A stretch of 64,000 nt of DNA from Marasmius tenuissimus. Taxonomy: Eukaryota; Basidiomycota; Agaricomycetes; Agaricales; Marasmiaceae. A program made the position numbers and the translations under genes. The notes beneath the pieces are model-generated. The model was not told the DNA's origin, ran no database searches, and was given only the letters and a program-made list of their open reading frames with translations. Below, in pieces: positions 11,313-24,109 of the stretch (within the stretch, counting starts at the first letter, position 1; each line of letters starts with the position of its first letter). The stretch is taken from the NCBI GenBank assembly GCA_029532415.1, contig JAQOTA010000022.1, positions 62,001 to 126,000 on the forward strand, written 5' to 3'.

Positions 11313-13548
11313 TTCACCTCAAGCTTTCAAGTTTTGGATCAGAGTAAAGCATCTGGTTGCTGGACAAACCAGATAGTATCAGTCCTACAGTAGTAATTTT
11401 GAGTTTTGGAGTGTGAACTGTCAGCTGGCTGGACAGCTCACTTGCAATCTTCACTCATATTAAGTATCAGTAAACATGTGGTCATATAAGAATGAGTGGT
11501 CAACACTACAGGCCTGAGCAAGGGTGTGGTGCTGACTAAAAAATAGTGAGTCATCTTGAAAACTATTGGACAAGGACCTATGTCAAATAGGGAAGTCACC
11601 TGAATGGTATAGGTTCTTGAGGAACGAGAAGTTGGTCTTTTTGGGTGACATCCCGCAAAACATCAAAAAAGTTAAGATGTGAGAGTATATTCCTTTATAT
11701 AGTTCCATTTGCTGCAACTTTTGGCACCTCCTTCCATTTATGTATGTCTATTCTCATGCTCCCTCCTCCACACAATGTAGCACTATCACTCTCAACCTTG
11801 CATAATATCTGATTTGACATGACAGCCTGACATCAAATTAGTGGAATTTGATGACCTGCTGCTCTTACACAATAGTTTGCTTCAAAGAGCTATAAACATT
11901 GGGTAGCAGTGTTAGGATTGTGTGGATATGACAGCCCAGACAGAAGTCCGAGCAGAAGAGATGGAAGCCGATGTGCCAGAATGGACTTGTCAGGGTTGGA
12001 GAGAGATTCCAATGACCAGAAGGCTGAGCAGATGGTTGGACAATAGTCAAAGGTTTCACCAACGACACTGTTGAGTTGAGTTGTCCTTGACCCGAAGGGA
12101 AAGGAAGAGAAAGAGATAGAGGAGGTAGAGATAAAGAGATGGAATGAGACGAATGAGATAAAATGGAAACCAAGTTGATTTTAATTCTGAGGAATACAAG
12201 TTGCAAAGTATCTAGCTTAAATATGTATCAATCTCCGAGACCTCCAAAGGGGTTCCGGCAATCGTAATACTGGAGGTGAGTCAAGAGCAGGAGGGACTGT
12301 ATGTACAGTACAGAATCTGAGACAGAGGGCGAAGTCCCGGAGTCGGAGATGAATTGGAAATGAAATGTCAGGATGGAATGTACAGGATGAGTCATAGTAG
12401 AATGGAAAGCGGAATGTTGGAATGCAGAGCCTATGGACTACTCAGAAATGAACAGGGTATATGTATCTGTCATGAGTCAAAAATTGACCATACCCTGATG
12501 CATGAACTTCCGAGTTATCAACGGGCTGGGTGGATCCAGCTGACGCCTGTGGTAATTTCAGGCGCTGGGCTTCAAAACCAATGAATACCGCAGCTCCCCA
12601 CTTATTCAATGATTTATTCTCAAGTCCCATTACCTGTTCTCTCACAGTATCCACCAAAGCACAGCTTGCTCCCGCTGCAGTATTTAATTCTTTATCTAAG
12701 GGCTTCAAGACCCAATAATCCTAAACAGTATGTTCTCTTGTGTCATTCTGCTGTGGAAAAGCTGTTCAAATTTCCTTTCTGAGAAATCTATTATCCATGT
12801 CCGGACCGTAGGTACGAGATCTCCATGTAATTAGTGTGAACATATAAAAGGACTGAGGATTTTGCCCAAAATCCTCAGTCTAGATATTTTGCACCCCTCC
12901 CGTGTTGTCTTTTGTCCCTGCTCTCTTTCCCTATATTTTCCCAAGTTCTGGACAGCCTTAGCTGTCCCTCTTTATCTCTCCCTTCCCTAAAGCTGTTCCC
13001 TTGCACTTTTTGTGCACAATTCTTTGTTCCCTTCAATCCTGTTATTCTTCGAGTCCCTCGTTGTTCTCGTAGATAGCATTGACTCCTTATATAATAATAA
13101 AGAGTCCCAATTCTGTTTCAAACACTTGTGTGGTTCTGAGACTAAGTCTGAGATTCCCACCTCAAGTTTTGACGTTACAATAGCGTGTATTAAATTCTAG
13201 ATACTTAACACAAGTATCTACGTTGGTGTTCCAATTCCTGAGCAGTCATTTTGCTCCCTCAATCTCCATGTCCCGTGTTGTGTTGCGTGTTAGCAGTCAC
13301 TGTTTAAGTCTTAAAACCTCGGTCCCCGAGTGCATTGGTTTGGTTGCAGCTTCATCACAGTATCTCTGATCCGTAAGTACCAGGGACACAACCTCGGAAG
13401 CCGAAGTGATGTTTCAGAAGGGATCGTGAAGTAAAGGGAAAACATGAAGTATGTTCTGTGGCTTGGAACCTCCAGAAGGTGGAAACAAGCCTTCAGAAGC
13501 CATAACCAGCATGGATATAACAAGCAGAAAGGTAAAGAGGGTTGTGTA
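11313..13548. other. Gene-free region between copia1 and copia2, LTR-like block
   Basis: No supported gene. The stretch from about 12780 to 13300 has a TATAAAAG box at 12843, an immediately following 13-bp perfect hairpin (12851-12880), a pyrimidine-rich run and AATAATAAA near 13093. This arrangement resembles an LTR promoter and polyadenylation region of an unidentified retroelement. Boundaries were not found. Confidence 0.4.
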
Positions 13549-13806
13549 TGTTGAATCCAGACTCCCAGATATATGGACTGTTGTATCGGGCCGCATCTAT
13601 GCTTCAATTGTTTCACTATGATCTATGCTATTCCTAGACACTCCTGTTATAGTAGCTACAGCCACCTCTGTATAGTATATAAGTAGCTCTGTATCTACAT
13701 GAAATACCAGTACTTCTACCACTCCTGTTGCTGCCTCTAAGCCTATCTCCAGGCAAGCTAGTCTGTCCCATGCTGCCACTGCGTGGGCAGGACCTCTGCC
13801 CCAACA
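13549..13806 (+). repeat. 5' LTR of copia2
   Basis: 258 bp, ends TGTTGAATCC and CCCCAACA, with a TATATAAG motif near 13675. It is followed at once by the primer-binding sequence GGTTATGGGCCCC. Confidence 0.9.
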
Positions 13807-14134
13807 GGTTATGGGCCCCAGTGCCCAATCGATGTGTCCTGCGATGGCAGCTCTCTAGGATGTGCACCTTTATTGTGTGCTGCCTATGATGATGCACTAT
13901 TGTGGTCATTGCACTCGATAACCATCGTGACTGCTTAATTGCTGTCGTGATGGGCAGACTGTTAACACTGGTTCTGGACCTGTGAAGTCAACATCTTCAT
14001 TGATGTTTGACAATGGTGGACTATGTCCTCAACAACGATTGATGGCTATTGCCGTTGACCATGCAGTGATTTCTTTTATCATTGCCTATGATGGTGAACC
14101 TATGCTGATCGTTATTTTATTACTCCAGATTGCT

Positions 14135-15024
14135 ATGGCTCCTGTTATGTCTACTCTTATTCCCACTATTGAGGTCTTCAGCGGTGTCAACTGGCGCAAG
14201 TGGTCCAAGGGTATTGGAACCTATGCCATGATCAACCAGTTCTATGACCACTACACCAACAACGATCCTGAACCTGACGGACCCAAGAAACCTACTGAAC
14301 CTACTCAACCTAAAGCAACTACTTGCACTGTTACTGTTGCTGCTACGACTACAACTGAAGCAACTACTACGGAGACAGTTTCTCCTACTGACGTGCAGAT
14401 GCAGCAGTATGCTACGGATCTTGAGCAGTATGAGAAGGACCTTATCAGGTATGACAAGGAGAATCGACGTTGGAAGAAGTATGAATTCAAGGCCATGGGT
14501 GCACTTTGTGCCACCACCATTGCCGTGCAGAGTATTATCGAGGATGATGATACGGCTTGGAATGCTTGGGAGAAGATCAAGGCTCGTTATAGCCAACAGA
14601 CTTCCATCTCAGTTTGGGCGGACTTCAAGTCCATTATGGAATTCTGTCTGTCTGGTGGAAACCCCATTCCAGAAATAGCTCAACTCAAACTCCTCTTTGG
14701 ACAGCTTCATGAAGCTGATATCGGTCTCCCTGATCTTATCAAAGCCATGCTCCTCCTCTCCGTTCTATCACAGGGTTGGTCAACGCTCGTGAATTTGCTA
14801 CCAATGGTAACTCACCAGCTGATCTTACTTCTGAAGTGGCTCATGATGCCGTCATTGACCACTACAAAGCCCAGAAACCTGCTCCTCTCGTGTCACGCAT
14901 TTCTTCTGTCAAGAAGAAGGACAAGAACCCAAAGTTTAACCAGCAGTCCAATTCTCCTTCGTCGTTGTCTAGCAATAACAACCAGTCTAATAACAACAAC
15001 AATCAGAAGAAGAAGAACAATTGA
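14135..15024 (+). pseudogene. copia2 gag (frameshifted)
   Basis: Starts MAPVMSTLIPT and carries a Gag-like helical region (WRKWSKGIGTYAM, AWEKIKARY, LPDLIKAMLLLS) comparable to other copia Gag proteins. Around 14770 the reading shifts frame into a serine, asparagine and lysine-rich tail that ends in a TGA at 15022-15024. The sequence continues as poorly conserved linker towards the protease. A threonine-rich insert near residues 60-90 is unusual. Not functional as it stands. Confidence 0.75.
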
Positions 15025-15434
15025 CGTAGCAGGAAGAAGAAGGGTGATTCTCAGGACAACAAGGGAGACTCCTCTCACAAGGGTCATTCTCATATCGCTT
15101 CCCTCGCTCATTTGTCCATCTCCTCACCCCCCATTGTTCCTGATACTCCATCTGTTGTACATCCCATGGACTGATCCCAGGATCCACTCCACATGGAGTG
15201 TTTCTCTGGTGCTACCTCGGGTGGTACTGTCTTGGTGTTCCCAAGTATGCCCACATCCTTGAACCTATGGAACAGTAATACACAGCTGCTTCCTCTTCCT
15301 CCCTTAAGTATTGTATTGATGGTCCCTCCTCCATTGCTCCACTTGCAAAGCGTGTTAAGAGTGTTGAGAAGGTTTATGACCTCTATGATTCTTTCTATGA
15401 GGACTCGAACTCTGAGTGTGAGGATCATATCGCG

Positions 15435-18400
15435 TTGAACGCTGTTAACCATTCTTTGCATACGGAAATTGCGAGTGGGAGTGCCATGAACATTGACAGC
15501 GAGATTGCAGATGCCACTGGTTTTTCTGACGATGTTGAGTACGATTCGGTCTCCATCGGATCTGAGGAATCTGACAATGACAGGCAAGTGCCTTATCTCA
15601 GTCTTTCTTCTAACACTGATATGAACCTACAGTACGCTGATCTATTAGCCGCTTCTAAACGTAGTAGTTCAAGTATTGTGTCCCGTATGAAATTTGCGCA
15701 ATACATTAGTGATCACTTTACCACATGTGCCAATTGTAAGGGAAAGAAGGCGACTAGAAGCTCGCAAGAGTGGATTGTTGATTCGGGTGCTTCATCGCAC
15801 TTCACTTATGATCTTGAAGATTTTGCCAAGTATGAACCCATGAACAATGGACCACAGCTAAACACTGCACAGAAGGACAACCCTATCCAAATTAAGGGAA
15901 AAGGGACTGTGTTCATCTCTCATTCTGTTGAAGGATCTGACAGTCGTATGGAGGAACGCATTATGCGACTCTATCCTGTCTATTATGTTCCACTTCTGTC
16001 AATTTGACTTCTCTTGCTTGGAGAATTCTTGCAAGGTGGTCTGCAAGTACACGGATCATCTAGCAAATTGGCTTTTTATAACAAGGGTTGACGCCAATCA
16101 TTGGTATCATATCCGCTCACGCCTGGTCAAACCATTTTTTGGGTTAGCTCGCAGAAAGCCTCTGCTTGTAGCTTAATGGCCAAGTCAACAAGGGATAAAG
16201 TTGACTACAAGGTTCTACACAGACATTGCGGATATTGTTCAGACAAGGCTCTGGATAAAGCTCGGAAACATACTCAGAACTTCCCGGAATTCAACCGAAA
16301 ACTGAAGAAAACCCGGTTATGCCGAGGATGTGCAGAAGGAAAGATGCACTCCAGATTGTTCCCTGACTCCACTACCCATGCCTCAAAACCCTTTGAGAAA
16401 ATCCACTCTGACCTGAAACAATTCCCCACTGAGTTGTACCACAAATACAAATGGTATATGTCGTTTGATGACTGTACTTCACATGGCTGGACAATGCTTA
16501 TGTGACGCAAATCTGACTCTGTCAAGATGCTCCATGACTTTATTGCTATGGTGAAGGTGCAATTTGGTGTTGATATTAAGGAATGGATGTCCGATGGAGG
16601 GGGAGAGTACAAATTGCATGTCTTCGATGATGTACTAAAGGAGCACGGTATCAAAATTCTGACCAGCATTCCATATACACCAGAACAGAATGGTCGTGCA
16701 AAACAGTTCAATTGGACCATTGTCAAGAAAGCTCAAGCTCTTTGCTTTGATGCTTGTCTTCCACCTTCTTGATGGGAATTCTGTGTGTTGCACGCTGTTG
16801 CACTTCACAATCGGACGCCGTCCCAACGTTTACATTGGTTGACCCTGCATGAGAAGTTGCATGGCAGTGCACCGGATGTTTTGGATCTCCGAGTCTTCAG
16901 ATGTGCAGCGTATGGGTTTATTCCAGAAAAGCGTTGAGTTAACAAGTTATCTCCGCGTTTGGAACTGATGACCTTCATTGGTTTTCACGAAGGCATGAAA
17001 GGATATGTCTTCATGAAGATGTCCAATAATGCTATCTTTAAAAGCACTACAGCTCTATTCAATGAAAACTTGTTCCCGAAGTGTTCTAATAAGAAACCTT
17101 GTGGCTTTACCCCGGTGGGTGAAATCCCTGAAATAGCACCGGTATTGGGTGAAAATCCCAACTTCTCTTCAGATAGTGATGATGATTCGTCTAATGATGA
17201 TCTTTATCCTCCCAAAAACCTTCCAAAGCAATCAGAATCTCCACATGACGATGATGGAGATGGTCCTGTACCTCAGGGTGAACATCAGCATCCTGATCCT
17301 GATCCTCTGTTCCAGCCTCCCAGGCCACCTACACCAGTGGGTGGACAAGAGTAGACTCCACCGCCAAGGTGTTCAGGCAGGAAACGGACGGGTACTAAGC
17401 AACCTGATAACATATTTGGTGAACAACAAGACCCAAATAATCCCTCACGCATTGTACGTGATATGGAGAAAAATTCTACATGGAGAGATGCCACGGGTGA
17501 TAGAGAACCCATGGATCCACCTACTACTCGTAGAAGAGGCAGACCTAGAAAGGTTCCTGGGACTAATTGTGCCAGTCTGTCTACCATGTGTAACTCCAGG
17601 GGGAGTAGGTTTTGTGATTTATCTGTTGAATTGGGCAGTTCCTGTTCACGATGACCTCACCAATATGTCTAACATTTGAGAGTGGACTCTCTGTGACATA
17701 CTGAAGCTGCCAGCTGAGCAGCAGAGAGAATGGAAGGCTGCTTGCCGTGATGAACTAGAGGCTCTTTGCAAGCACAAGGTCTTTGAATTGGTTGACCTAC
17801 CTAAAGGTCGCAAGGCTGTCAAAAACAGATGGGTGTTTGACATTAAGTCAGATGGTCGAAAGAAAGCTCGACTTGTTGCCAAGGGTTTCTCTCAGGTCAA
17901 AGGTGTCGACTTTGATGAGATCTTCTCACCAGTTGTGCGGTTTGAAACTGTACGGATGATGCTCGCACTTGCAGCTCTCAAAAACTGGCACATTCAGGCA
18001 TTGGATGTGAAGAACGCCTTTCTTTATGGTGAACTTAAAGAAGAGATCTATATAGATCAACCTGAACGTTTCAAGGTTAAGGGTCAGGAAGGCAAAGTCT
18101 ATTGCCTTCACTGTGCATTATATGGACTGAAACAAGCCGCTCTTGAGTGGTGGCGTACTCTCAATTTGTTCATGGAAGTAATGGGCTTCAAACACCTAAC
18201 TTCTGATGCAGGTCTCTTCATCTGCAAAGATTGTGAGACTGGTGAAGAATGTATCACCTTGATCTACGTTGACAATGCATTATTCCTTGGACCCAACAAA
18301 ACCTTTGTCGATAAGAAGAAAGCCAAGTTTATGGCTCATTGGGAATGCCATGATTTGGGAGAAGCTAAGGAATTCTTGCGGATGCATATTCAACGCAAAG

Positions 18401-19220
18401 GCCGTAACATCCTTCTTGACCAGACCGACTACTTGAAGAAGGTCTTCAAGCGATTTGGCATGCAGAATGCAAAAGCAGCGGATACTCCTCTTTCCACCGG
18501 CTATATTCTAAAACCCAACAAAGGTCCTGTTAATCCCGAATGTTGTGCTCGATATCAATCAGTGATTAGATCGCTTCTGTATATTATGCTTGGCACTCGT
18601 CCAGATACTGCCTATGCTGTTACAAAGCTTTCTCAATTCTCTGCTAATCCATCGGAGGATCACCTGAAGAAGGCACTTATATTTGTTGCTATCTTGCAGG
18701 AACTCCAGACTATGCATTGGTCTATGATGGAGCCTTTGATGGAGGTTTACTAGCATTCACTGATTCTAATTGGGCTGCTGATCCAATCAAGCGTTGGTCA
18801 ATCATGGGCTATTTCTTCAAATTGGCAGGTGACATCTTCTGTTGGCAATCATGCGCCGAGAAGACTGTTGCGCTTTCATCCACTGAAGCTGAATACATGG
18901 CGCTATCTGACTGTAGTTGTCAGGCTGTGTGGATTTGACAGTTACTCTCTGAACTTGAGATTGATATGACTCCCGTACCCATATGTGGAGACAATCAAGG
19001 CTTGATTTTCATTGCCTCTAACCCAGTTCAAGAACATCGCACCAAACACACTGATATTCGCTATCATTACATTCACAAATGTGTTTCAGACTGCAAGGTC
19101 AATCTTTTCTTTATTGACGGTGCCTACAATCCTGTGGACATGTTTACCAAGAATTTGGGTCATGCCAAGTTCTCCAATTTTAGAGAACATCTTGGACTTG
19201 AATTTTATTCGTCCAAATAG
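15435..19220 (+). pseudogene. copia2 pol (multiple stops, mutated RT active site)
   Basis: Protease motif WIVDSGASSHFT lies near 15770. The integrase zinc region reads HRHCGYCSDKAL where copia1 has HRCFGHPSDKAL, so a zinc-binding histidine appears lost. Integrase core spans about 16380-16770. RT runs from about 17690 to 18700 and RNase H and the C-terminus from 18717 to 19220. The RT catalytic box reads YVDNAL instead of Y-[IV]-DD, replacing an essential aspartate. Stops occur at 16503, 16770, 16935, 17677 and 18936 among others, plus a frameshift near 18700. The copy is dead for autonomous retrotransposition. Confidence 0.85.
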
Positions 19221-19261
19221 ACACTTTGTGCTCTACTTGTGCTGCACTTAGTGAGGGGGAG

Positions 19262-19520
19262 TGTTAAATCTGGACTCCCAGATATATGGACTGTAGTGTC
19301 GGGCCACATCTATACTTCAATTGTTTCACTATGATCTATGTTATTTCTAGACACTCCTGTTATAGTAGCTACAGCCACCTCTGTATAGTATATAAGTAGC
19401 TCTGTATCTACATGCAATATCAGTACTTTTTACTACTCTCGTTGCTGCCTCTAAGCCTATCTCCAGGTGAGCTAGTCTGTCCCATGCTGCCACTGCGTGG
19501 GCAGGACCTCTGCCTCAACA
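19262..19520 (+). repeat. 3' LTR of copia2
   Basis: 259 bp, begins TGTTAAATCT and ends CCTCAACA. It closely matches the 5' LTR at 13549-13806 and is preceded by the purine run GTGAGGGGGAG. Confidence 0.9.
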
Positions 19521-19990
19521 TAAACACCATCTCCATATTCTTCTTCCATCTGTGCCAGTTGTTTTCTCCTTCAAGTCTTTGGACTGTTGGAAGGAAAGGT
19601 GCAAATACACAAGCATCTGCCATGTTGATAATGAAATTTGATAAGAAAAGTTGTCGGAAAAGAATATGAAAGGGATAGAGAAAGAGAGAGATGTGAAAAG
19701 GGCTCTGAGATAATAATAGACTCTTAGATGATGATGAATGGACTCTTAGATTTAGGCAGGGATGGGGCCCATAACCTGTTGGAAGTTTGACCCTGAGATG
19801 GCAGCAGAAAGCAAGAAATCCATTGTACAGGGTCATAGATATGGTAAATGACACCAGGTAAACTAATATAACAACACGTGTACAAGCAGGAACCTGGGCC
19901 AGAGCCAGAAATCCAAAGCCAAACACAGTACCTACTTTGTGAGAAACAGTCCTACACTGCTTTAGTGACACTGCCAGCACTGAAAAGTAC
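19521..19990 (-). mobile_element. Fragment of a third copia element (copia3): gag start, PBS, LTR end
   Basis: On the minus strand, a Gag-like start at 19623 encodes MADACVFAPFLPTVQRLEG followed by NNWHRWKKNMEMVFM, and is cut at 19521 by copia2. Upstream of the start lies GGTTATGGGCCCC (ending at 19776), the same primer-binding sequence as in copia1 and copia2. Before that comes an LTR-type end CCAACA. The outer LTR boundary could not be fixed and is placed loosely. No remainder of this gag was found left of copia2. Confidence 0.65.
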
Positions 19991-21122
19991 CTGCTTTCAT
20001 TGGCAGATGTCTAGACACACTTGAATTGTCTGCCCTACAGCTGATATACATGCCAGGCTCCAGCTGTGTCTCACTGTACCACATCCTAGCTGCTTAAGGG
20101 CCAGGTGTATTACAAGATATGGCTGTAGAGGAGGTTAACTGTCTGGGAGGTTGCGAGTCACTCAGAGATTGTAAACCAGGAGGTTTTCCTTGCTTTGAGG
20201 CCTCCTACCATGAAGGTTCTGTCCACACAATCTCAATCAGGGTGTACTAGTGTGTAAATTTAGATGCCTTGTTCAATCAAAAGTTCCTGATCTCTCAGGT
20301 CTGCCTTACAGCTGGATGGTGCTGCATGAGACAGATAGACTTGAAAGGGTGTGCTGCGTGAAAGGGTGTGGTGCACAATGTACAGTGAGAACTAACATCA
20401 GTCTGTGAGTTTCACTGATTGAGAGACAATGCACCAAGTCACAGGCCCATACATTCTGACTGAGAAGAAAGAGGGGTTTGCAGATCAAGTCAGTCACATT
20501 CTTCAAATTCAGACCCACCAGCGGAGCCAGCTGATACCCCAAGTCAAAACTTGGTCCTGCACCTCACGCAATGGGGTGACAATCACATCTAGTGTAACCA
20601 TACCTGAGATACCCGACCTCTGACAGCTATATACCATATGTAGTAATATCTAAGGTGATGATGGATATTAAATGTGTCATAATGGATTTACTGTCAAACT
20701 GATTCAAATATGGATATATTGCTACTATTTATAGTTAATTGAGTCAAATATGTGGTCACATAATGATGCAGATAGAAGTGACACTCATTTGGCAGGTAAA
20801 AACGGTTCTCTGTAAACTCCAAATCTGTAATGTGTTGGTATGATGAAAGAGTGCTGTCATGAATTAACCTGTGCAGAACTCTTTCCATAAAAACCTGCCA
20901 GTCCTCCAAAAAAGTTGTGCAGGAAGGGCAGATCAGGCAGGATCCGCCCAGGACAAACTACAGTATGCCATGATCACTATTGAAGATAATCCACGGGAGC
21001 ACACCTATGGGCCTCAACCTGAAAAGCAGGGACTTACATCCTGATAGCCCCACTGTGAATACATTCAACAGGCCCAGTTCCAAGTTCTGAATACCAAGCA
21101 TTTGCTGGCTGGTCATGACCTG
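19991..21122. other. Gene-free region downstream of NLR1
   Basis: No convincing coding sequence. It may include the rest of the copia3 LTR. Short open frames on both strands show no recognisable domain and no splice support. Confidence 0.5.
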
Positions 21123-23923
21123 TCATGTCTGCTGCCTAGATTCAGAATTTTGGGCCCACTGTGACCAAGGCAGGTCAAGGACCTGTTCTTTCAAAGCTTC
21201 CCCTTCTTGAGCAAACGTGTCTGGGAAGGTCTGTTGAGGAGAAGAATAGTCAATCATGGTATATGATGCCACTAAGTGGAAACCAGAACCCAGGCAAATA
21301 AAATACTCACCTCAATCCACTCAAGAATATTCTTTCTTCCTTCCTTTCCATATTCAGAGTAGATGTCCATCACCAAACAACCTCTTGCAAGCCCAAAAAC
21401 CATCTGACAGAGTGAGAACAGCTCCATATCAAGGCGACAGTGTTTCAGGAGAAGGGATTGCACTATGTTGAGAAAGGTCCATTGAAACCCTTCAAGAGCA
21501 GAGTTGGCCTGGGTTTCAAGAAGGGAAACAAGGGCCTGAAAGTACTGCATACAAGCTTCCTGATATGCAAGGTGCCCTGGATTGCATGGCTCACACCCTC
21601 CAGAAAAATCACAGTGGCAGTCAGTGAGGTGCACATTGTCAGCATTACTGGGAGGTGACTCTTGCAAGCCAGTAGCCCATGGGCATCTTGTGGTACAACG
21701 GATGAGCCAGTACACAACATTGTTTTGTGGAGACACACCCAAGGGCCATTCAAGGTGGAAGCACCTGGGGTGGTTCTGGAGTTTATGCACAAGACACTCC
21801 ACAAGAGCAGGTCTGTCTCCTTTCAAGGCTGTCCCACAACTGCAAGCCTCATCTGCAGAGTGACGTTTAACATAGGATGAATATCCATGAGCCTTGCTTT
21901 GCCCAGCCCTTTCACAGTCCCCAGATTGCTTCCCTCCTGTGGTTTGACCAGTCCCTGTGTCATGCTGATGACAAAGAGATATGAGTAGATTGCAATAGAA
22001 AAAAATGATTGGGTACACTTACATACTTACACACCCAGGGTACTAGTTGCCCAAATGCCTCCTCCCATTGTTGATACTCATTATCCAGAAGGACCACCAA
22101 ATAAGAGAATGCGAGGTCGACATTCCACAAATCATCCAATAGGTCCCTGGTTGGTTCAGGAATTGAAGTGCAAAACTTCTTCCATTCCGTAAAGATGAGT
22201 GTGGTTCTCTTGGTCTTCTTCCCATGGAGCTTACTGGAGCTGGGAATGCACATAGAAGGGTATCAGTATCTGTACAAAGGTCAGTAGAGGATGATTGAAC
22301 TGTACCTGTAAGTTTGCCACACTTTGCTGGGTGTGAGGTTCTGAAGCCACTGTCGCGCAATGGCATCCTTCTGAGTGTCTCTATCAATGTGAAACTGATT
22401 TGACCTAGTCTGGTCAACCAAATAGTCTCTGAACGAGGTATGGAACACACGAATTCCAACATCAGAACCTCGAATGTCCAGTACCGAGTGCATGCCACGT
22501 AGTGTTGCAGCTACCTGTCCAGTAGGCAGACCTAGCACCAACTCAATCCATGCTGGGGCTTTCATGCTCTGCTTTGGCATCACAAGGATCGCTGCAAGAA
22601 TGGAGCAGACTTCCTCATAGTCTGGATTGACACTGAGTATGAAGTCGTAAAGTGTATCGAGTCGTTGGTAGGGTGATGTTCCCGGTCGACGAGGCCGAGT
22701 CTTTTCAAGGATGATGTGAAGCTGCTCAATTGGGTGTCCAAATGCCATTTGAATGAACTTGATCACAGTCACCGCAAAGATGAACTGAGCACAGGTCCGC
22801 TCAACCAAAATCTCAAGCTCCTTCTCCGAAGGCCAGGGAGTCGGGAACTGGACTTGGCTGTACTTTCGACAGGTGACAATTTCGTGGAAGTAATGACGAT
22901 AATACCGCCTAATATCTTCGTGAGCTGCGAGGGAGTCATCCAAAACAACCTTCTTCGAGAGTTGAAAGAGAGGTTCATCCACGAAGGCTTCCTGAAGCCA
23001 TGATTCGGGACGACTACAGATTAGGAACCGTAATGGAAAGTGGGGCGCCTGTTGGTAGGCAGACTGGATGATAGAGAGGATGCGCAACTGGTCGTCCTCG
23101 TCACCGCACTCATCCAGTCCGTCAATAACGACAATGTTGGAAACAACTGGGGAGCCTGGAAGGTCGGTGAAGAAACCCCACGGAGATCTTTGCCTGCTCC
23201 ACGACAGGGCGGGTTCGATGATCAGCGCACGGAACTGGACTTCTAAAGTGGCCTCCAGAATCCTGGGATCCTTCGATATCGTCTGTTCGATATGATTTCG
23301 CATGAGTGGCATTGTGGAAGCGAGGTCGTGTGTAATAGTAGGTATGAGCGTGGAGAGATTGTTGCGTTTGGGGTCAGAACGAAAGAAGAAGAAAGAGGAG
23401 GCCAGGAAGCCCTCACTCTCGCAGTCCTGGGCAACGGTCATGGCGATGGCAGATTTTCCGACTCCGGCAGGACCTGAGAGCCAACAGATTGGATGTTCCT
23501 GATGTCGGCTGGATCTCCAATCATAGATGAGTTGGAGAGACTTTGTACGTGTTCCCGGGAGACAATTGCCTCGTTCGAATTGCTGCTCGGCTTTGTGGGA
23601 TGCGCCAACCCCGGCGGTAATGCTCACGAGGCGGTCAAATGCTGTGCCGAGACACTTGAGGATTGGTTTGAGTTCAGAAAGGCAGTAAAAGACTCACAAC
23701 TGGCATTCATCGAGTAGGAATTGTGAATTTGGAGATCTCGACCCGCACTATTGACCGCCCCTCCATACATGTGGCCTCCCCAATTATAGTTATTCTGGTC
23801 TCGTCCATAGCTGATGTTCTGGTCCTGCCCATAGTTGACATTCTGGTCGTGCCCGTGATTGATGTTCCTGTACGCTACATGGTTGCTGTTATGCGGACCC
23901 CAGCCAGGGTGGATGTGCGACAT
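21123..23923 (-). CDS. NACHT-domain NOD-like receptor (NLR1), apparently intact
   Basis: Five or so exons. The N-terminal exon (start MSHIHPGW at 23923; the frame is open to 24109) has degenerate YGxDQN repeats and ends GGAVNSAGRDLQIHNSY. After an intron at about 23655-23703 comes the NACHT ATPase. It has Walker A GPAGVGKSAIAMT, Walker B IVVIDGLDECGDEDD, an arginine-containing sensor-like FLICSRPESW, and a winged-helix HTSFRDYLV near 22430. C-terminal exons encode a family-specific region with clustered cysteines and histidines (LTDCHCD, CNPGHL) and finish at a TGA (21123-21125). The architecture matches the large Agaricomycete NACHT family often annotated nwd2. Such proteins sense ligands and trigger cell death or incompatibility; the effector here is not recognised. 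No WD40, ankyrin or TPR repeats are seen. Expression and ligand cannot be inferred. Confidence 0.85.
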
Positions 23924-24109
23924 GAACGTGATCTTTGCCAGACCAATGTCCACACCGGAAACGACGTCCTGCCGAGATGGTTGATCGTAAGATGTCCGTT
24001 GAGCGTGAAAGGGGAAGACGGGGAAGCTTTTCGACGTCGCGAGATGGTGGGTGTGGTGAGGGTCGTTAGCGGCACGTTTCAATGACAACAATGTCGACAG
24101 CATGATCAT

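Larger units (their letters stand above)
13549..19520 (+). mobile_element. Degenerate Ty1/copia retrotransposon copia2
   Basis: Element of about 6 kb with LTRs beginning TGTTRAATC and ending CAACA, and with gag, protease, integrase, RT and RNase H in copia order. It belongs to the same lineage as copia1 (similar Gag-Pol) but has different LTRs. It is broken by frameshifts and at least six in-frame stops. No matching target duplication is present: the flanks read TGTGTA on the left and TAAACA on the right. The right flank is an inverted gag piece of copia3. Recombination or deletion after insertion is therefore likely. Confidence 0.88.
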
